In this document: positions 37,750 to 48,026 of the stretch, in pieces
How the letters are laid out: each line of letters opens with the position of its first letter
How positions within the stretch are numbered: position 1 is the first letter of the stretch
Assembly: GCA_913009655.1 (NCBI GenBank)
Contig: CAJVWI010000002.1
Location: 1-64,000 of the forward strand
DNA length: 64,000 nt
Reading direction: 5' to 3'
Origin: an uncultured Cryomorphaceae bacterium
Lineage (GTDB): Bacteria; Bacteroidota; Bacteroidia; Flavobacteriales; Schleiferiaceae
Notes under the pieces: model-generated
The model's database searches: none
The model's input: only the letters and a program-made list of their open reading frames with translations
Told to the model about the DNA's origin: nothing
Position numbers and translations under genes: made by a program

Positions 37750-40534
37750 TTATTATACTCCCGTTAAATTTTTTACCCTCTAAACTGATTTGAATTTGAT
37801 ATAATCCAGGGTCAAGCTGAGACACATTAATTTTTTTAACTTGGTCGAATCCATAATTTTTGATTGAGCTCTGAATAAGAATTCTTCCCAGCATATCAGT
37901 AATTTGAAAATTCATCTCTCCAATTTTATCGAAAGATGGAAAATCAATCAATATAAAATCGTTGGCTGGATTAGGATAAAAAATTATTTCTTCTCTTATG
38001 TCTTGGTATTCTTTATCCGAGAGATTGACATTTGGTTGATTTAACTTCAGATCCGTATAAACTCTATATTCTCCCGGGGCTAGAGTCAATGACATATATT
38101 GGTCGGTGACAATCAGAGAATCAGAACTAAAATAATCATACCAGACTCCCACATGTGGAAAATTAGGGACAACATTACGATACCAAATATCAAAATTCCC
38201 TATGACGTTGGCATTCATAACGGAATCATGCAGGATTAAACGCTTTGTTCGAGAGGTAAGACTATAATAGAAATCCTTAGTATTAAAAGTAGAAGGGTGA
38301 TTTTTCCTGAGATTAATAAGGGCAGAGGTTATATCATAAAGTCTTTTTCGTTCAGGAATCTGTTGATAATTCCACAATGCGGGCTTATTACAAATACGAC
38401 AAGGATTATTAATTGATATGTCATAACCCAATTCACTAAACATATATAGCATTTTTGGACCAGGGATAAGAAAGTTAAAAGCGCTGACCAATTCTGCACG
38501 TTGCAATCCCACATTGATGTCCCTAACATTATACAAATTGGGCTGACTGTTATTGCCAAGTGTATTTACATCATACATGAGCCTCTCTTCGTCATGGCTC
38601 TCCATGTAAGAAATTAAATGTGGATCATTCCAACCTCTATTTTTATAAACAGCATTTGAAAAATTTGAACTATTGGTGAATCCCATTGCTGCTTGACGAT
38701 AATTATAAGTTGTATTTCCCCACAACATCATCCCATAATCTGAAAGTATTTTTTCTTCATTATTATCTCCCCAATGCTCCAGTATGACATATAAATCGGG
38801 ATTAACGGTCCAAATAGTATCCGCCATTCTTTTCAAAAGAACTTGTCTCTGAATATCCCATCCTGAATTCGAGTTATTGGTGAAGCCCTTTGTGAAGTCA
38901 AAACGTATTCCATCAATATTATACTCTTGAATCCAAAACATATTCACTCTATCCATGAAATCTTGGGTTGAAATAGAGGTGTGATCAAAATCATATCCCC
39001 AGCAATAAGGTGGGTGTGGACAACTCGAATTAAACCACGGGTTATCAGCTGATGGCCTATTCGCTGCGGCATCCCAGTACATTTTCACCAATGGACTCTG
39101 TCCAAATGCATGATTGAAAACAAAATCCATAATTACTGCAATGCCTCTACTATGGCATGAGTCTATCAACTCTTTATATTTCTCCTGAGTTCCATAATAT
39201 TTGTCTAATGCCATATGATATGACGGATTGTACCCCCAACTCTCATTATTTTCAAATTCATTATTTGGCATCAACTCAATAGCATTAATCCCAAGGCGCA
39301 CGAGGTAGTCTAACGTGTCGATAACCATTTGATAATTTCGGTCAGTACCGCTGGCAAAGTCCCTTATTAGTAATTCATATATGATCAAATTAGACTTATC
39401 TGGAGCTTGAAAATTTGTATTCTTCCATGCATATTTTTGCTTTCCAGGATGAATAAGAGTGCAATGACCCGTTGTTAACCCTGTAGGATATGGATGAGGA
39501 TTTGGATAAGTGGTATTAGGGATGCTAGGGTCATTTGCCGGATCTAGTATTAATTCTGAATACGGATCAGCCAATTTCAATTCACCATCAATCCAATATT
39601 GATATGCATATCTCGTGTTTGGAGATAGATTTAGCGTTAACCAAAACCTTTCACCATCTAAAGATTTATTCATAAAGAATGATGAATCGGGCAAAAAGTT
39701 ATTGAAATCACCCAAAACATATACAAAAGATTTATTCGGAGCATTCAAAATCAAAGTCACCGTAGAATCGTTTACATAGTTAATACCATCAATTAAACCT
39801 AAAGGTGGATTGACGTAGGAAATTGATGGATTGCTGAAATAAAAAGTAGTATCTCTAACAGGAGCTTGACTCCCTCCATTATCAATTATCAGCTCTAACA
39901 AATGATTGCCTCCAGAAGAAACGATCAAATCATAATAAAAATGATCGGAATTCAGCATTGAATCTGAAGCTATTAAAATGCCATTGTCATAAAGAGAAAA
40001 CATAGCATTCCCATTAGCTGCTCCATGGATTTCAATTGTATCTCCTGGATCTACAATTAGATTTTCATCAGGTGTTATGAACCTCCCTAAAAGACCTGCA
40101 GAAGATTGATAAATAGTATAATAAATATCTGATCCATCAGAAGCTCTGCCCACATTATTTCCCGCTGCATCCCTAAAAACAAATGCCAGCTCCATAACAT
40201 TAGTGGTCATAACAGGAAAACCATAGAAAGAAGGTATATGATAATCAATCTGGTGTTTATCATTTCCAAGATCCGTCATAAGCACTGAAGGCGTTGGTTG
40301 ACCCCAAACGCCCTGAACAAATTTCCAATTAGTAGGAGATGAACTTGTCGAAGTTATAAGCCCAGTATGAGCATAAATAGGGGAAATTCCAGAAAGGGCA
40401 CTATTTCCCTTTGTCGCATCATAAACTATACTAATTGTATCTTGACTTGTTGGAAAAGGTGGGTCAATTGAAAGTATTTGCCCCGTGGAATGGAGAGCAA
40501 CCAGAAAAAAGGTCAATAAAACAAACTTTTTCAT
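37742..40534 (-). CDS. Secreted GH13 alpha-amylase-family enzyme with E-set/CBM48-like domain and T9SS C-terminal sorting domain
   Basis: GINAIELMPNNEF, VIMDFVFNHAFG, GIRFDFTKGF, ILEHWGDNNEE, YMESHDEERLMYD; C-terminus YPNPANDFILIDFP...LDPGLYQIQISLEGKKFNGSIIIE. Confidence 0.93.
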   Translation of the reverse strand: MKKFVLLTFFLVALHSTGQILSIDPPFPTSQDTISIVYDATKGNSALSGISPIYAHTGLITSTSSSPTNWKFVQGVWGQPTPSVLMTDLGNDKHQIDYHIPSFYGFPVMTTNVMELAFVFRDAAGNNVGRASDGSDIYYTIYQSSAGLLGRFITPDENLIVDPGDTIEIHGAANGNAMFSLYDNGILIASDSMLNSDHFYYDLIVSSGGNHLLELIIDNGGSQAPVRDTTFYFSNPSISYVNPPLGLIDGINYVNDSTVTLILNAPNKSFVYVLGDFNNFLPDSSFFMNKSLDGERFWLTLNLSPNTRYAYQYWIDGELKLADPYSELILDPANDPSIPNTTYPNPHPYPTGLTTGHCTLIHPGKQKYAWKNTNFQAPDKSNLIIYELLIRDFASGTDRNYQMVIDTLDYLVRLGINAIELMPNNEFENNESWGYNPSYHMALDKYYGTQEKYKELIDSCHSRGIAVIMDFVFNHAFGQSPLVKMYWDAAANRPSADNPWFNSSCPHPPYCWGYDFDHTSISTQDFMDRVNMFWIQEYNIDGIRFDFTKGFTNNSNSGWDIQRQVLLKRMADTIWTVNPDLYVILEHWGDNNEEKILSDYGMMLWGNTTYNYRQAAMGFTNSSNFSNAVYKNRGWNDPHLISYMESHDEERLMYDVNTLGNNSQPNLYNVRDINVGLQRAELVSAFNFLIPGPKMLYMFSELGYDISINNPCRICNKPALWNYQQIPERKRLYDITSALINLRKNHPSTFNTKDFYYSLTSRTKRLILHDSVMNANVIGNFDIWYRNVVPNFPHVGVWYDYFSSDSLIVTDQYMSLTLAPGEYRVYTDLKLNQPNVNLSDKEYQDIREEIIFYPNPANDFILIDFPSFDKIGEMNFQITDMLGRILIQSSIKNYGFDQVKKINVSQLDPGLYQIQISLEGKKFNGSIIIE

Positions 40535-40671
40535 AAACAAATTCATACATATTCTAGTCCAAAAATCGGAAAACTTAGATACTAATTTTATTGGTGAGAA
40601 CTAAACCAAGATAAAATTAGAGCAATGTGTAAACAATACACTATAGTTTATTTTACTATAAGTATAAATTA

Positions 40672-41838
40672 TCAGATTTTCATTAAAAAATTAAAAGTAA
40701 AAGCTGTATTCCAATTTTGTAAGTCTTTATCATAGTAGCCATCGTAACCTAGGGAAAAGCCATTAAGTCCAAAACTAGATCCCGTAAAGCTTGATGATAT
40801 TATTAAAAACCTTGATCTTTCTCTTTTTTCCACAGAAATATCTTCAGGGTTATAAGACTGGTAAATACCTTGACCAAAAGGAGCCATCCAGTTTTTTCCA
40901 ATCCATGACTTTATATTAAGTTGCCAATCTTTCCATTTTTTGGAGACAGAATGTAAATGCCCCGAACCAAAAGCAATCTCTGAAAAACTAGATTTTGGAT
41001 CATAGTAATGCAAAAAAGAATAGCTATATCTCGGTAATTTTAATGAGATATGTTGGGCACCACTTTTAATGAAAATTGTAGGGCAAACAGAAGCCTGAAA
41101 TGCCATGTGACCCCTGTTTCCAGTACTTGTTGCCTCATCGACATCAATTTGACCACCGACATGTCGATACAACGCATAAAGTCGGGCATCAAAATTAGAG
41201 GCAATATAAAAATTACCTCTCGCCTTGTTCAACCGGCGATTTAATGGATCCATTTTTTTAAAGTGCAACAAACTCTGATTAATCCCAAGAACAAAGGTTT
41301 CTTTAAATGGGCTAGCAAATACTATGGCTTGATCCCAGTTCATCCATAAATCTGTTTTTGGCGAAATATATTGAATCCCATATTCAACGGGATTTATGTA
41401 TGGAATCGCTGGATTATATATTGGTTCTGGAAGACCATGACCCGGATTACTTAATGAGCCAAATCTGATTTCACCAAATATAAACTGATGTCCTAAAAAT
41501 TGGACCAATGCGATATGAGGATATAATTTGATTCCACCACCAAATTGCTGATTAAAAGCTGTGCCAAATTCCAGACGCCGATTATCTTTTATGCTACTTT
41601 TCCAAAAAGCATTCAATTGCAATCCAAATTGACTTCTCCCCTGTTCCATTGGATGGAAAAATTCGGTATTGCGAAAATAACCCAATGCACGAATATCAAT
41701 ACCTTTTATAGAATCGTCATCATACTCATATTTCTGCATTTTCGAGACTCCTAATAAAGCCGTCTCCTGAGCATGAACTGATAAATAAGCGTTTGATAAT
41801 AAAACAACAAACCCTAAGTAATATTCTTTTAGCCCCAT
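40672..41838 (-). CDS. Hypothetical outer-membrane beta-barrel-like protein
   Basis: Signal peptide ending SVHAQE; alternating amphipathic strand pattern; ends in NFLMKI. Confidence 0.5.
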   Translation of the reverse strand: MGLKEYYLGFVVLLSNAYLSVHAQETALLGVSKMQKYEYDDDSIKGIDIRALGYFRNTEFFHPMEQGRSQFGLQLNAFWKSSIKDNRRLEFGTAFNQQFGGGIKLYPHIALVQFLGHQFIFGEIRFGSLSNPGHGLPEPIYNPAIPYINPVEYGIQYISPKTDLWMNWDQAIVFASPFKETFVLGINQSLLHFKKMDPLNRRLNKARGNFYIASNFDARLYALYRHVGGQIDVDEATSTGNRGHMAFQASVCPTIFIKSGAQHISLKLPRYSYSFLHYYDPKSSFSEIAFGSGHLHSVSKKWKDWQLNIKSWIGKNWMAPFGQGIYQSYNPEDISVEKRERSRFLIISSSFTGSSFGLNGFSLGYDGYYDKDLQNWNTAFTFNFLMKI

Positions 41839-41901
41839 TTAATCTTTTTCTAATCTAAGTATAAAATATCTTATCTCACGAAAGCGCCACTCGCGTATAC
41901 T

Positions 41902-43131
41902 TTACTCCACAATTTTTACCCAAAGTTTACCATTGTATTGTTTTTGTAAACCCGATGCTTTTGCTTTTTCTGCTTCCTCAGCAGTCTCAAATTTCAATAT
42001 ATACATGTAATACATATTATTTTTCTTGTCTCTAAAAACATCCGTCTTGATACCTTTTTTTTGCATCGCATCTTTCATTCTAGTTGAAAGACTTGACGAT
42101 CTATATATACCTGAAACGATATAATATCCTGGAGAACCTGCTACTACATTTTCAACGTAATTATCCTCATAATAGCCTGAAATAACACCATCATTTCTTA
42201 TTACTTTATCCTTAACAATAATTGGCTCAGGCAACTCCTTTATATCAGACATTTGAGCCTCAGATGAATCTACTACTTTATCCATGTTCAAGTTCTCTGA
42301 AACATTATTATCTATTTTAACTGATTCAAAGCTCTTTTCAGCAACAGAATCGATTATTTTGATATCTGGCTCAGGAATAATCACGGAAGTTGAAGAGTCC
42401 TGTGAGACTATAGATTTTCCCTTTGTTTTGTAAGAAGAAACAAGCCGTTTCATTCTAGAAGATAGTCTATTGGAATCAGGATTTGATTCCCCACTTTTAT
42501 CGAAGCGATACCCACTTAAGAATTCCGGGTAATCTATTTCATCCAACTCCTCAATGGATACAAATTTCCACTTTCGATATATACCTTTTCTTGAAAGAGA
42601 CCAGCTATAAATTTCTGATAAAAGACCAGTAGGAAGATCAATATATACTAATCCTGCAGCACTACCAGCGGCAAAAAGTAAGTTTAGTATGTAAACTCCC
42701 AAATCTGCGCTGGCAATGGATATGGGTATCATAGCGACAGTTAACGCAGCAAAACCTGTTGATACTGCTCCAAATGTTGCATAAGGTTCAAATTTACTTC
42801 CATCATAGCGCATACGATAAGTCAATTTATAGGCTTTATAATTTCCATTATCTTCTGCTAACAAATAATTTATTCTGGGAATCCATCTCCCTTTATATTT
42901 AACCTGGGAGAATTTTGGTAGAACCAAACTCATTCCTCCGGGAGAATTTGAAAGACTTACTTTCAATGGCTCTGGATAGAAATTTCCAGCTTCATCATAA
43001 AGTGAAAATACTGTCTTATTATCATCTTTAGATCTTATATCAATTTTTTGATTTTGAGTATAATAAATAGAAGTACAAGAAGAAAAAAGAAAAAAAGGAA
43101 GAATTAGAAGATAGAGGAGTCCATTTTTCAT
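41902..43131 (-). CDS. SPOR-domain lipoprotein with internal hydrophobic segments
   Basis: Lipobox LFSSC; C-terminal SPOR-like domain (GYYIVSGIYRSSSLSTRMKDAMQKKGIKTDVFRDKKNNMYYMYILKFETAEEAEKAK). Confidence 0.7.
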   Translation of the reverse strand: MKNGLLYLLILPFFLFSSCTSIYYTQNQKIDIRSKDDNKTVFSLYDEAGNFYPEPLKVSLSNSPGGMSLVLPKFSQVKYKGRWIPRINYLLAEDNGNYKAYKLTYRMRYDGSKFEPYATFGAVSTGFAALTVAMIPISIASADLGVYILNLLFAAGSAAGLVYIDLPTGLLSEIYSWSLSRKGIYRKWKFVSIEELDEIDYPEFLSGYRFDKSGESNPDSNRLSSRMKRLVSSYKTKGKSIVSQDSSTSVIIPEPDIKIIDSVAEKSFESVKIDNNVSENLNMDKVVDSSEAQMSDIKELPEPIIVKDKVIRNDGVISGYYEDNYVENVVAGSPGYYIVSGIYRSSSLSTRMKDAMQKKGIKTDVFRDKKNNMYYMYILKFETAEEAEKAKASGLQKQYNGKLWVKIVE

Positions 43132-43164
43132 ACAATCAAATATAGATTTTTATACACAAAAAAA

Positions 43165-43184
43165 GGCTGAAGAAAACTTCAACC
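43165..43184 (-). terminator. Rho-independent terminator downstream of tRNA-Leu
   Basis: Minus-strand GGTTGAAG-TTTT-CTTCAGCC followed by a T-tract (plus strand aaaaaaggctgaagaaaacttcaacctttttt). Confidence 0.8.
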
Positions 43185-43191
43185 TTTTTTG

Positions 43192-43277
43192 TGCCCGAGG
43201 CGGGAATCGAACCCGCACCTCCATTACTGAAGAAGGGATTTTAAGTCCCTCGTGTCTACCTATTTCACCACTCGGAC
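43192..43277 (-). tRNA. tRNA-Leu(TAA)
   Basis: Minus strand GTCCGAGTGGTGAAATAGGTAGACACGAGGGACTTAAAATCCCTTCTTCAGTAATGGAGGTGCGGGTTCGATTCCCGCCTCGGGCA; 7-bp acceptor stem, TAA anticodon, long variable arm, GGTTCGATTCC T-loop. Confidence 0.95.
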
Positions 43278-43391
43278 AATAAGATGACAAATGTACAACT
43301 CATGAATCAATCTTTGCTGAATTCACAGCATGTTTTTAGAACAAAAAAATAGCTCAAAACTGGGACTATTAATTTAATATTTGAGTTCGCA

Positions 43392-43805
43392 TTACTTTTC
43401 TCCTCTGGCGAATGCCCATGCAATTGCTGCTCCAGATATCGCAGTAAATACGATATAAATTAACGTAGTAGTAAATACAGCATCCGTAGCGTTGAAAACT
43501 GAATATTGAGAAGCTTCATTCAAACTTTGAATACCCGCTAGTAACGCTCCTAGCCAAATGCCATTTAAAAGTCCATCTTTAAGGGTTCTGTATCCAAATT
43601 TATCCCAAATTATTACTTGCAGTAAAGTCTGTAAAAATCCTGCGGAAAATCCAGCCCAAAGAATTGGTTCAGAGAAATAAGCGTCAGGGAAAGCCTCGTG
43701 CAATGCAGCTGTTGTGGGATTAAACCATAGAGGTACTACCACAATTCCTGCCAATGCAGCAACGGATATATATCCAGCTATTAAGGGTAAAATATATTTA
43801 TTCAT
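43392..43805 (-). CDS. Hypothetical small integral membrane protein
   Basis: 137 aa, about four predicted TM segments; family not recognised. Confidence 0.6.
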   Translation of the reverse strand: MNKYILPLIAGYISVAALAGIVVVPLWFNPTTAALHEAFPDAYFSEPILWAGFSAGFLQTLLQVIIWDKFGYRTLKDGLLNGIWLGALLAGIQSLNEASQYSVFNATDAVFTTTLIYIVFTAISGAAIAWAFARGEK

Positions 43806-43884
43806 TTTTAAACACTTCAGGTTAAAGTGATTATGAATATAAAAAATGAAAATAACAGAATATTTTTAATTATTGTAACCAACT

Positions 43885-43925
43885 AAAAAATCCCAACCCT
43901 GAAAAATCAGAATTGGGATTTCAAT
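43885..43925 (-). terminator. Rho-independent terminator of groEL
   Basis: Inverted repeat aatcccaaccctga-aaaa-tcagaattgggatt just downstream of groEL, followed on the minus strand by a T-run. Confidence 0.75.
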
Positions 43926-43946
43926 AATTAAATAATAAAGAAGTTT

Positions 43947-45587
43947 TTACATCATTCCGCCCATTCCGCCCATTCCCGGATCCATTGCTGGCGCTGGAGG
44001 GTCATTTTTCGGAATTTCGACAATAGTAGCCTCTGTAGTTAGAAGCAAAGCAGAAACGGAAGCAGCATTCTCTAATGCTACCCGAGTCACTTTAGTTGGA
44101 TCGATAATACCGGCCTCAAACATATTGCAATACTCATCAGTTTTTGCATTGAACCCAAAATCATTTTTTCCTTCTTTGACTTTTGCAACTACAACTGATC
44201 CTTCTAGACCGGCATTAGCGACTATTTGGCGCAATGGCTCTTCTATAGCACGAGAAATAATGTTTATCCCCGTAGTCTCATCAGCATTAACTCCTTCCAT
44301 GCCATCTAGAACACTAGCGGCGCGAACTAAAGCCACACCACCACCAGGAACAATCCCTTCTTCAATGGCGGCACGAGTTGCTGCAAGAGCATCATCTACA
44401 CGATCTTTCTTTTCTTTCATCTCTACCTCAGAAGCAGCACCAACATATAAAACTGCCACACCACCGGCAAGTTTAGCCAATCGTTCCTGTAGTTTTTCTC
44501 GATCGTAATCACTAGTTGTTGATTCAATCTGGGATTTAATTTGACCTACTCTTGCAGCAATATCATCAGCACTTCCAGCACCATTTACAATGGTAGTGTT
44601 GTCCTTATCGATAGTCACTTTTTCAGCAGTTCCAAGCATATCCATAGTGGCATTTTCAAGTTTGAAGCCACGCTCTTCGCTTATTACAGTACCACCCGTT
44701 AATATTGCAATATCTTCAAGCATTGCTTTACGCCTGTCTCCAAAACCTGGAGCTTTTACAGCTGAAACTTTTAAAGCTCCACGAATTTTATTTACGACAA
44801 GAGTACCTAAAGCCTCGCCATCAACATCCTCGGCAATAATCATCAAAGGCTTACCAGTTTGGGCAACAGGTTCTAGAATTGGCAACAATTCCTTCATAGT
44901 GCTGATTTTTTTGTCATAAATTAAGATAAATGGCTGCTCAATATCTGCAATCATTTTATCTGTATTTGTAACAAAATATGCTGATAGATAACCTCTATCA
45001 AACTGCATTCCTTCAACAACATCTACATATGTTTCAGTCCCTTTGGCTTCTTCAACAGTAATAACTCCTTCTTTTTTGACTTTTTCCATTGCCTCAGCAA
45101 TCAAGGAACCAATTGCAGGATCATTGTTCGCGGAAATTGATGCTACTTGTTCAACTTTCTGGTTGTTATCACCAACCTCCTGAGAGTTTGATTTAAGTTC
45201 TTTAACAACAGAGGAGACCGCTTTGTCTATACCTCGTTTTAAATCCATAGGGTTCGCTCCTGCAGCAACATTACGATGACCATGTTTTATAATAGCCTGA
45301 GCTAAAACGGTAGCGGTTGTTGTTCCGTCACCAGCAACGTCCGCAGTCTTGCTCGCTACTTCCTTGACCATTTGGGCACCTAGATTCTGAATTTTATCCT
45401 CAAGGACAATTTCCTTAGCTACACTCACACCATCTTTTGTGACTGCTGGAGCACCAAATGATTTTTCAATAATAACATTACGCCCTTTGGGTCCTAAAGT
45501 TACTTTTACTGCATCTGCTAATGCATCTACACCAGCCCGCAAACCATCGCGAGCCGCAACATCAAAACGAATATCTTTTGCACTCAT
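43947..45587 (-). CDS. groEL: 60-kDa chaperonin GroEL
   Basis: [57 protein letters not shown]-terminus MGGMGGMM. Confidence 0.99.
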   Translation of the reverse strand: MSAKDIRFDVAARDGLRAGVDALADAVKVTLGPKGRNVIIEKSFGAPAVTKDGVSVAKEIVLEDKIQNLGAQMVKEVASKTADVAGDGTTTATVLAQAIIKHGHRNVAAGANPMDLKRGIDKAVSSVVKELKSNSQEVGDNNQKVEQVASISANNDPAIGSLIAEAMEKVKKEGVITVEEAKGTETYVDVVEGMQFDRGYLSAYFVTNTDKMIADIEQPFILIYDKKISTMKELLPILEPVAQTGKPLMIIAEDVDGEALGTLVVNKIRGALKVSAVKAPGFGDRRKAMLEDIAILTGGTVISEERGFKLENATMDMLGTAEKVTIDKDNTTIVNGAGSADDIAARVGQIKSQIESTTSDYDREKLQERLAKLAGGVAVLYVGAASEVEMKEKKDRVDDALAATRAAIEEGIVPGGGVALVRAASVLDGMEGVNADETTGINIISRAIEEPLRQIVANAGLEGSVVVAKVKEGKNDFGFNAKTDEYCNMFEAGIIDPTKVTRVALENAASVSALLLTTEATIVEIPKNDPPAPAMDPGMGGMGGMM

Positions 45588-45615
45588 AACTTATAAATTT
45601 TAAATATGTTTTTTT

Positions 45616-45894
45616 TTAAAGAATCGCAAGAATGTCAGATTCTCTCATTATTAAGTATTCTTCTCCTTCAAAACTAAATTCTGTACCGGCATATTTACCG
45701 TACAAAACTTCATTACCTACTTTCACAGTCATAGGCTCGTCTTTTTTACCATTGCCTACAGCTACGATATTTCCTTTTTGAGGCTTTTCTTGAGCTGTGT
45801 CCGGAATAATAATACCGGAAGCTGTTTTTGTCTCAGCAGCTGAGGGAGAAACGATTACTCTATCAGCAAGAGGGGTTATGTTCAAATTTGCCAT
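45616..45894 (-). CDS. groES: 10-kDa co-chaperonin GroES
   Basis: [45 protein letters not shown]. Confidence 0.98.
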   Translation of the reverse strand: MANLNITPLADRVIVSPSAAETKTASGIIIPDTAQEKPQKGNIVAVGNGKKDEPMTVKVGNEVLYGKYAGTEFSFEGEEYLIMRESDILAIL

Positions 45895-46028
45895 ATCGAT
45901 ATTTTTAATTTTTGACTTTTCTATAATTAGATGACCCTTTCAGATCAATATGTTTATTGCACAACTCATGCCATGAAACAAAATGGGTGTTTTTAATGTC
46001 AGCTTGACATTAGTCGGCTGACAAAAAT

Positions 46029-46391
46029 TCAGTTTTCCTCAGCGCTTTCCGGTAATCCTAAATCAGAAGGCTGAGTAGGTTGTACCATCGGAGATTGAAA
46101 AGTTGGAGCAGCATTGTCAATTTCTTCGTCTATTTGAGACTCTGGGGTCGTTTGGATTTGAGAACTTGGATTAGTAATGTTTACCAAAAGAACCAGAACT
46201 AACAATGCAAGGGCTAGGGTCCAGGTAGATTTTTCTAAAAAATCGTTAGTCCTCCTTACTCCGCCAAGCATATTTCCTGAGTCTCCGCCGAAAGCAGAGC
46301 TCAGTCCCCCTCCTTTAGGGTTTTGAACTAATACAACTAACATTAAGAGAACACTAATCACAATGATTAGAAGCATAAACAACGTGGTCAT
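46029..46391 (-). CDS. secG: Preprotein translocase subunit SecG
   Basis: VISVLLMLVVLVQNPKGGGLSSAFGGDSGNMLGGVRRTNDFLEKSTW. Confidence 0.94.
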   Translation of the reverse strand: MTTLFMLLIIVISVLLMLVVLVQNPKGGGLSSAFGGDSGNMLGGVRRTNDFLEKSTWTLALALLVLVLLVNITNPSSQIQTTPESQIDEEIDNAAPTFQSPMVQPTQPSDLGLPESAEEN

Positions 46392-47527
46392 TTTTTGTCA
46401 AATTGAAGATTACGCATTTCAGAAATACGGGCCGCAAAGATGCCACTTTTCTGCGGAACTTTCAATTTCAATATTTCATATGCTTGAATTGCCTTAACAA
46501 AAGCACCTTGATCATAGTAATGATTTGCTAATGTCTCTGTAACTAAACCACTTACATTTGGGGTTTTTAGAGTTAAATCTGGTATGTTTTTATCACCTCT
46601 AACTGCCGATATTTTTGGATTTAATTCCAAAAATTGTTGCAATATTTTCCTTTCTGTTTCCCCATCTCTAGAAGATCCAATCTCGCTTTTTGGACCATCT
46701 GTATTCAAGCTAAGTAAAAATTGAGCAAATGGCGAAAGATCTTGAAAATCTGATTTTTTATCCTCAAGAGATTTAGAGTTTTTCTTTATCTCTATGATTT
46801 TATCTTCAAGATTAGAATTATTTATACTGATCGATGCCGTTTTGTTTTTATTCTTTATTGGACTTTTTTTATTTAAATTCTGGGAAACATCTTTTTTCTC
46901 TGAATTCTCTTTGGTAAATGTCAATTTTTGTTTTTCAACTGTTTCATTTACTGTAAAGTCTTTTTTTTCCGTTATTTTATTCTTACCCTTTCTATTATTG
47001 CTTAGTTGTTCTTTAATAGCTCTACTTCTTAATATTTGAGCCCTTACTTTATCCGGCAAAGAGGATAAGTCTAGCGACTCAATAGATGGCTTTTCTAACT
47101 GTATAGTTTTTGTTTTAATAGTCAATGACTTATTTAAATCTTTTAATTCTTTATCAACTGTAATCTTATTTTTTTCTATTTTTTCTTCAGGAATTTGAAT
47201 CTTTATTTTACTTTCTCCCTTTAATTGAATCGAGGTTCGATCGGATAGTCTTTTTTCAATAGCAGCCATCTGCACCTCAATTGGAACTAATGGCTCTTCC
47301 GCCCAATCAAAAAGTGCAGAACGATTCATAGTTGAAACTGATGATCGATTTAATTGCGATGGAAACTTGTAAGAATCTTCTTCTTGTAAACTTCTTAAAT
47401 ACAAAAAATGAAAAATAGGAGCGTAAGGATATTGATCGACTAGCCCCCCCAAATACTCCGTAGATTCCTTCCCATAGCTGGATTTTCCTTTGAGTAATGA
47501 ATCAATACGGTTTTTGTCCTGCCCCAT
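46388..47527 (-). CDS. Hypothetical protein with Lys-rich linker and C-terminal TPR-like segment
   Basis: C-terminal TETLANHYYDQGAFVKAIQAYEILKLKVPQKSGIFAARI; low-complexity K/N/E-rich middle. Confidence 0.6.
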   Translation of the reverse strand: MGQDKNRIDSLLKGKSSYGKESTEYLGGLVDQYPYAPIFHFLYLRSLQEEDSYKFPSQLNRSSVSTMNRSALFDWAEEPLVPIEVQMAAIEKRLSDRTSIQLKGESKIKIQIPEEKIEKNKITVDKELKDLNKSLTIKTKTIQLEKPSIESLDLSSLPDKVRAQILRSRAIKEQLSNNRKGKNKITEKKDFTVNETVEKQKLTFTKENSEKKDVSQNLNKKSPIKNKNKTASISINNSNLEDKIIEIKKNSKSLEDKKSDFQDLSPFAQFLLSLNTDGPKSEIGSSRDGETERKILQQFLELNPKISAVRGDKNIPDLTLKTPNVSGLVTETLANHYYDQGAFVKAIQAYEILKLKVPQKSGIFAARISEMRNLQFDKK

Positions 47528-48024
47528 TACCAATTAACTAATGATCTATTAAAAATCTTTTCAACCATTTCTTCAATGATTTCATCTACAAGAGCGTCTT
47601 CCACGGAACTTAGATCACTACTGGCAGGGAAATTTCTATAACTGGAAAAATTTTGCTCAAAATCTTTTTCTGGATCTAAGAAGTTTTTAAATCTGACTTT
47701 TACTGTCATCGAAAGTCTACTCTGCGAAATCTGGTCATTCGCACCAGGAGCTTCTGACTTTACTTCATAACCAACTATTTCACCGCTGAAGCTTAAATCC
47801 CCATTGACTTTAGTAAGGGCCAGCGGTGTCTGTCGCACCAATAATTCCTGTAATGATTCTGTAAACTGTTGAGATAGTTTAGGATTTACTAAGGGAGCAA
47901 CATTATTAAATCTATCAATGCTGATGGTTTCTGCAGCACCAACATCACCACCAGTAAAAGAATAGCCACCCGAACAAGATTGAAAAATAAATAGAAAAAA
48001 AAATATACGAGCTGATTTAATCAT
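47527..48024 (-). CDS. LptE-like LPS-assembly lipoprotein
   Basis: Lipobox LFIFQSCSGGYSFTGGDVGAAETISIDRFNN; LptE-like small lipoprotein downstream of the sigma-54 activator. Confidence 0.82.
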   Translation of the reverse strand: MIKSARIFFFLFIFQSCSGGYSFTGGDVGAAETISIDRFNNVAPLVNPKLSQQFTESLQELLVRQTPLALTKVNGDLSFSGEIVGYEVKSEAPGANDQISQSRLSMTVKVRFKNFLDPEKDFEQNFSSYRNFPASSDLSSVEDALVDEIIEEMVEKIFNRSLVNW

Positions 48025-48026
48025 GA

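Noticed and set aside
43160-43190. Possible attenuator for the SPOR lipoprotein gene
   Set aside because: Simplest reading is the rho-independent terminator of the upstream tRNA-Leu on the same strand.
44125-44919. Plus-strand ORFs (44125..44508, 44590..44919) opposite groEL
   Set aside because: Antisense to a highly conserved gene; low-complexity Ser/Pro-rich translations typical of reverse-strand shadow ORFs.
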